A DNA stretch of 18,208 bases from the NCBI GenBank assembly GCA_000433775.1, contig HF998467.1, positions 1 to 18,208 on the forward strand, read 5' to 3'. Each line of letters starts with the position of its first letter. Within the stretch, counting starts at the first letter, position 1. The position numbers and the translations under genes are program-made. Below are positions 15,579 to 18,208 of this stretch, one piece after another. A model generated the notes under the pieces. That model saw only the letters and a list, made by a program, of their open reading frames with translations, searched no databases and was not told the origin of the DNA. This DNA is from Corallococcus sp. CAG:1435. GTDB taxonomy: Bacteria; Bacillota; Clostridia; Christensenellales; CAG-314.

Positions 15579-15992
15579 TTAAATATAATTTTCTAATTGT
15601 TCAAAGTTGTAAGCGATGTTTCTAAGTGTTTCTTCAAAGCCGAACCATGCCAGCAAGTTTTGATTGTATGTATCCTGTGCAAGCGGATCTTCCTTGTCCC
15701 ACTTATCTCCGAAAAGTTCGGAAGGGGAGTAAAGCCCCGTTCCGTTCATCGTGTCGTACAAAAGGTCATTGATTTCCTGTCTGTACTGTTTGTAAAAACG
15801 CACAGTATCGGTGTAGTAGATCAGTTCGCCTACGATACCAGACTGGCAACCGTGATAAAGCACGTCGGTAAAGATATTCTTCTTATCCGAATAGTCGCTC
15901 CATTCATCGATAACGTAGTTGCAAACCCGCTTAGTAAGCGGACTGCTTGAGTTACGTTTCAGTTCTTTAATGTTTGCAAGAGTAAGTTTCAT
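15579..15992 (-). CDS. Hypothetical protein, possibly DUF7222-like
   Basis: A 137-residue protein with GGAGG 7 bases upstream and an ATG that overlaps the stop of the preceding gene by one base (TAATG). Segments such as DVLYHGCQSGIVGELIYYTD and, further on, YSPSELFGDKWDKEDPLAQ resemble a family of small phage and plasmid proteins that I associate with DUF7222; the match is from memory and uncertain. It is soluble and mostly helical, and has no recognisable active site. Its position second in the operon suggests an early accessory function. Confidence 0.68.
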   Translation of the reverse strand: MKLTLANIKELKRNSSSPLTKRVCNYVIDEWSDYSDKKNIFTDVLYHGCQSGIVGELIYYTDTVRFYKQYRQEINDLLYDTMNGTGLYSPSELFGDKWDKEDPLAQDTYNQNLLAWFGFEETLRNIAYNFEQLENYI

Positions 15993-16255
15993 TATGCAAC
16001 CTCCTCGAAGTCGTCCAAATGGACGTGTTCAAACATAGCGCCGTATTCGAAATACAGTCTGCCGTTTTTATCAGTCAGAAGGTCATAAGTGATAACGCTT
16101 ATTTTGCCTCTGTTGGTAACGGCTATCTGGATTTCATTCTTGGCAGCATCGATTCCCACGATGTTGAAAGTGATGAATTCTTCACCGTCATAGAGTTCGA
16201 ATTCAGAGAGATAATACCTCTTGAATTCAGGAATTTGGGAAACTTTGTTTTCCAT
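15992..16255 (-). CDS. First gene of the minus operon, small hypothetical protein
   Basis: An 87-residue protein, MENKVSQIPEFKRYYLSEFE and onward. I chose the ATG at 16255 because GGAGGT lies 7 bases upstream; a TTG at 16270 would place the start on top of that site. The sequence is beta-rich and acidic (FVHLDD-like end HVHLDDFEEVA), with no motif I can assign. It is the promoter-proximal gene of the operon. Its leader contains palindromic element A, including a hairpin that can end minus-strand transcription, so its expression may depend on read-through or on a promoter inside the element. Confidence 0.7.
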   Translation of the reverse strand: MENKVSQIPEFKRYYLSEFELYDGEEFITFNIVGIDAAKNEIQIAVTNRGKISVITYDLLTDKNGRLYFEYGAMFEHVHLDDFEEVA

Positions 16256-16275
16256 AGGATTTACCTCCAAATTTT

Positions 16276-16528
16276 ATTTTGCCTTTCGGCAGAGGCGAAG
16301 TAGCATTGATTGAGTATAGGTCTGTACATTGGAAGTGGTGGGAAACAGAAGTCAATGACAAACGAAAAAATATTGCTTTTAAGTTATTAGATTTTCAAAG
16401 CAAAAGGAAAGCCGAGAAGACATTTCTTCCCGGCTTCGTAGTTAAGAGATGTTTGATTTTTAAGCGATATTTTTTCGCATTGACTTCTGCGAAATCTGTG
16501 CTACGATAGCCACCACGAAAGGCAAAAT
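16276..16528. repeat. Palindromic element A
   Basis: An imperfect palindrome of about 250 bases. The ends are exact 13-base inverted repeats, ATTTTGCCTTTCG (16276-16288) and CGAAAGGCAAAAT (16516-16528). Inner arms at 16346-16383 and 16457-16489 pair through CAGAAGTCAATG with CATTGACTTCTG and AAAAAATAT with ATATTTTTT. A hairpin lies in the centre. The right half matches element B at the same orientation (TTTTAAGCGATA, TTGACTT, CCACGAAAGGCA). It could be a non-autonomous (MITE-like) element, a structured RNA or a folded recombination site. Confidence 0.65.
16409..16436 (-). terminator. Central hairpin of element A, minus-strand terminator
   Basis: An 11-bp stem, 16409-16419 with 16426-16436, around a 6-base loop. 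As plus-strand RNA it has an A.C mismatch, as minus-strand RNA a G.U pair, and the minus side is followed by TCCTTTTG. It lies upstream of the minus operon and may end an upstream transcript or attenuate the operon. Confidence 0.5.
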
Positions 16529-16547
16529 TTGGCGACAGGTTATAAAT

Positions 16548-16576
16548 TTGTAATTTAATTGTTTTTATGATATAAT
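16548..16576 (+). promoter_or_regulatory. Promoter of the DUF4238 gene
   Basis: TTGTAA (16548-16553) and TATAAT (16571-16576) with a 17-base spacer, 32 bases before the ATG. The -10 box is consensus and the -35 box matches four of six. This gives the gene its own promoter just outside element A. Confidence 0.65.
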
Positions 16577-16608
16577 ATATAAAATTCGTTTTAAAAGGTA
16601 AAAAAGTT

Positions 16609-17622
16609 ATGGGGCAACCGTTTGAGCCGAAAAGACATCATTATATCCCTCAATTTATTTTAAGAAATTTCAATGATAAGAATTCTCAAATTAATTATTG
16701 GGATATTTCTGCTAAAGAACTTCAAAAAAGAAATACGCGCAGTGTTTTTATGAATAAAAACATGTATCGCGATGAGGTAAATTATCCTGCTCACCCAACA
16801 TTAATTGAATCTACTTTAGCTGATTTTGAAGCTGAAATATCTGAAATAATAAACGGAAAGCTTTTGTCTGCAAATGAAGTAGTAATAACTCGAACAGAAC
16901 TCGAAAAATTACGTATTTTTTTATCCTTACTATCATTTAGATCAGATTCCAGAAAGGATCAGTATCAGAACAATAAGTTTGATGAAGAAACGAGAAAAGT
17001 GCTTAAAGACTTTTCGACAGATGACTTTGAACTTCTTTGGAAAAAGGAGTTAATGGAATTGGCGCAATGTAGATCATATGAGGAAATTCGCAAAAACAAT
17101 AAAATTGATGAAATTATTAAAACTGATTTTTTCAACGATTTAAATGGTATGTATATGACACTGGCAGATTCTTATGGTGGTGATTTTGTAATAACTGATA
17201 TATATCCTACCTTGGAAATTTTCCCTATTCAACCTCAGATAAATATACATTTACATTGTTTTTATCCCTTATCGCCCACACGGATACTTATTTTAAATCA
17301 CATTATGTTTAAACAAGCGACAAATAGTATTTTATTGGAAAGTATGAAAGCATTTTCTCAAATTAGAGGGGGCTTGTTATCTATGCCTATAAATAGGTAT
17401 GTTCAGCAGGGAAAAATGTCTCCAGAGGATGAGTTTATTTATCAACCACAGAAAGCATTTTCTGATGATGTGCAATATATTACAGCTTTGCAATTAAATG
17501 AAGCGCGTATTGGGATTGTTTTTCAAAAAGCGGAAAAAATTACTGATTCTGTTTCTGCATTTAATCGACGTATAGATACAAAGCAAAAATTTTTTGAATT
17601 AGAAAATGAGTTGAAAAAATAG
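16609..17622 (+). CDS. DUF4238 protein
   Basis: A 337-residue protein with AAAAGG 10 bases before the ATG. The N-terminus, KRHHYIPQFILRNF (residues 9-22), is the signature of DUF4238, a family of unknown activity scattered over bacterial accessory regions; its His-His-Tyr-x-Pro-Gln core is intact. The middle contains helices and a conserved-looking SFRSDSRKDQ; later come GGDFVITD and IFPIQPQINIHLHC, probably part of the folded core. The gene is AT-rich like the restriction operon and unlike the minus operon next to it. It stands alone, with its own promoter and terminator, between two copies of a palindromic element. A defence or toxin role is conceivable from the setting but no catalytic motif proves it. 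Confidence 0.8.
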   Translation: MGQPFEPKRHHYIPQFILRNFNDKNSQINYWDISAKELQKRNTRSVFMNKNMYRDEVNYPAHPTLIESTLADFEAEISEIINGKLLSANEVVITRTELEKLRIFLSLLSFRSDSRKDQYQNNKFDEETRKVLKDFSTDDFELLWKKELMELAQCRSYEEIRKNNKIDEIIKTDFFNDLNGMYMTLADSYGGDFVITDIYPTLEIFPIQPQINIHLHCFYPLSPTRILILNHIMFKQATNSILLESMKAFSQIRGGLLSMPINRYVQQGKMSPEDEFIYQPQKAFSDDVQYITALQLNEARIGIVFQKAEKITDSVSAFNRRIDTKQKFFELENELKK

Positions 17623-17643
17623 ATGGTTTATGCCGTCTATTTT
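17616..17643 (+). terminator. Terminator of the DUF4238 gene
   Basis: AAAATAGATGG (17616-17626) pairs with CCGTCTATTTT (17633-17643) with one T.G pair and a 6-base loop, followed by TGTAT. The stem starts within the last codons and includes the stop codon, so transcription ends right after the gene. Confidence 0.65.
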
Positions 17644-17676
17644 GTATAGTAGTCATCTGCATTTCTTTTCTGCGTT

Positions 17677-17714
17677 TATAGAAGTCAGAACATTGTCCAA
17701 CATAAACTTCTATA
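17677..17714. repeat. Small inverted repeat in gene-free stretch
   Basis: TATAGAAGT (17677-17685) is an exact reverse complement of ACTTCTATA (17706-17714), with 20 bases between. The stretch 17644-17843 has no supportable gene; apart from this repeat nothing in it could be identified. Confidence 0.45.
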
Positions 17715-17914
17715 TTGACTATGTAATGGCGGTCACGTTGACTAAAAATAGCAAAACCTCGTGTTCAAACGCGACTCTTTTTTGGGGAGCTAAGTACCAC
17801 TGAAGGAAGCACATATCTGTAAGCCTTGAAGTACAGCCTCTCGGAAGTCAACGAAAAGAAAAATTTATTGACGTATGATGTTTTATTCGATTTCAATCGC
17901 AGAAAATAAAAAAA

Positions 17915-17940
17915 AGCCATACTCTAAGTCGAGTATGACT
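17915..17940 (-). terminator. Central hairpin of element B, minus-strand terminator
   Basis: AGCCATACTC (17915-17924) with GAGTATGACT (17931-17940), 6-base loop. On the minus strand one pair is G.U and the stem is followed by TTTTTTTATTTTC, a classic intrinsic terminator. It stands where the different-sequence hairpin of element A stands. Confidence 0.7.
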
Positions 17941-18025
17941 GTTCTTTCTCATTAAGTTTTAAGCGATAAATTTTTCCGTTGACTTGCCGCTTACTGCTGT
18001 GGTACAACGACGCCACGAAAGGCAT
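17924..18025 (-). CDS. Possible 33-residue peptide within element B
   Basis: The minus strand encodes MPFVASLYHSSKRQVNGKIY and thirteen more residues before TAG. The stop lies in the hairpin of the terminator, a normal place for a gene end. There is no clear Shine-Dalgarno, and the matching part of element A has no intact counterpart: its equivalent frame lacks a start, although EVNAKKYRLKI resembles QVNGKIYRLKL. It may be a remnant of a gene end or chance reading of a conserved repeat. Confidence 0.25.
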   Translation of the reverse strand: MPFVASLYHSSKRQVNGKIYRLKLNEKEQSYST

Positions 18026-18030
18026 TAAAA

Positions 18031-18057
18031 AATAGGATGCGAATTAAGCATCCTATT
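18031..18057 (-). terminator. Terminator of the right-edge minus-strand gene
   Basis: AATAGGATGC (18031-18040) pairs perfectly with GCATCCTATT (18048-18057) around a 7-base loop. On the minus strand a T-run (TTTTTT) follows directly. The stem contains the stop codon of the partial gene to the right, so its role is clear. Confidence 0.75.
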
Positions 18058-18208
18058 CGTGGGTAATCTTATACGATATGTTTTCATAGCTAAATAAAAG
18101 GTGTTCAGTTGGGGTCTCATCGAGTCCGCCAAGTGAAACTCGTTTGAACCCTTGAGGTTCAAGCGAGTTTTCCTTTTGTATACTGGGGCTGTTGTTTCCC
18201 GTTGCGTT
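18053..18208 (-). CDS. C-terminal end of an unidentified protein, cut by window edge
   Basis: The minus strand is open from the right edge to a TAG at 18055-18053. The last 51 residues include SPSIQKENSLEPQGFKRV, then SLGGLDETPTEHLLFSYENI, ending SYKITHE. The mix of residues looks coding and the frame ends exactly at an intrinsic terminator, so I take it as a real gene end. The family cannot be named from this piece. It could belong to the element that carries the minus operon or to its neighbour. Confidence 0.55.
   Translation of the reverse strand, partial: NATGNNSPSIQKENSLEPQGFKRVSLGGLDETPTEHLLFSYENISYKITHE
18136..18170. repeat. 15-bp inverted repeat inside the partial gene
   Basis: AAACTCGTTTGAACC (18136-18150) and GGTTCAAGCGAGTTT (18156-18170) pair over 15 positions with one T.G, around CTTGA; TCCTTTT follows on the plus strand. 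It lies within coding sequence on the other strand, which is unusual. It may be a recombination or protein-binding site or a plus-strand terminator. Confidence 0.55.

Larger units (their letters stand above)
17844..18025. repeat. Palindromic element B, diverged copy of element A
   Basis: Arms at 17844-17870 (GGAAGTCAACG, AAAAATTTAT) and 17957-17988 (ATAAATTTTT, CGTTGACTT) are inverted copies around a central hairpin. The right half aligns with element A at 16457-16525 in the same orientation: TTTTAAGCGATA, TTGACTT, then GCCACGAAAGGCA. The left end is less clear than in A, because no GCCTTTCG end was found; only the paired arms are claimed here. The two copies flank the DUF4238 gene as direct repeats. 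Confidence 0.6.

Noticed and set aside
16279..16509. A 76-residue plus-strand frame inside element A
   Set aside because: It starts with TTG, has no ribosome site and covers the palindrome from arm to arm; the matching frame in element B is interrupted by stops.
16276..18025. Integron attC sites
   Set aside because: The elements are imperfect palindromes flanking a single gene, but I found no GTTRRRY/RYYYAAC core boxes at their ends and no integrase in the window.
18110..18175. A tRNA gene near the right edge
   Set aside because: GGTTCAAGC and its partner resemble a T-arm, but no acceptor, D or anticodon arm can be built around it, and the opposite strand is an open coding frame.
1..18208. 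CRISPR array or retron
   Set aside because: No regularly spaced direct repeats, no cas-like genes and no reverse transcriptase were seen, although the hairpin elements prompted a search for a retron RNA.

Overview
The window looks like accessory DNA from a Gram-positive Firmicute, most likely a gut Clostridia-type genome. The reasons are the strong AGGAGG-type ribosome binding sites before almost every gene, the standard genetic code, and protein families (PcfK-like, PcfJ-like, a DUF6809-like protein) typical of conjugative and other mobile elements in that group. There are no rRNA, tRNA, ribosomal or central-metabolism genes. Three blocks with different base composition lie side by side.

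Block 1 (1-6690, + strand, moderate GC) reads like a filamentous-phage (inovirus-like) module. In order it holds: the end of a secreted Ig-like protein; a large secreted protein held by one C-terminal membrane segment, as in a pIII-type adsorption protein; a 44-residue single-span membrane protein; a 708-residue membrane protein with a P-loop ATPase region, candidate pI/Zot-type assembly ATPase; and an HUH rolling-circle replication initiator. Straight after the initiator come two large hairpins, one with a perfect 17-bp stem, where a single-stranded-phage origin and packaging region would be expected. The phage reading is an inference from gene order and architecture. A rolling-circle plasmid or another conjugative or extrachromosomal element is the alternative.

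Block 2 (about 6690-11380, + strand, clearly AT-rich) is a compact Type II restriction-modification operon: a small HTH controller whose promoter overlaps a perfect 16-bp palindrome, two different amino-methyltransferases, and an HNH endonuclease. The genes overlap or nearly touch, and a hairpin terminator shared with the convergent block 3 closes the operon. It looks like separately acquired cargo set next to the replication origin.

Block 3 (11384-16255, - strand, moderate GC) is one tightly packed ten-gene operon. It runs from several small acidic orphan proteins through a DUF6809-like protein to a PcfK-MutS domain I fusion, a PcfJ-like protein and a last small protein.

To the right (16276-18208), an AT-rich, self-contained DUF4238 gene with its own promoter and terminator sits between two diverged copies of an imperfectly palindromic element of up to about 250 bp (A and B). 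Each copy has a central hairpin that pairs better as minus-strand RNA. The window ends in the 3' part of an unidentified minus-strand gene. The most unusual features are the phage-like module with its hairpins, the PcfK/clamp-motif/MutS fusion, and the paired palindromic elements around the DUF4238 gene.
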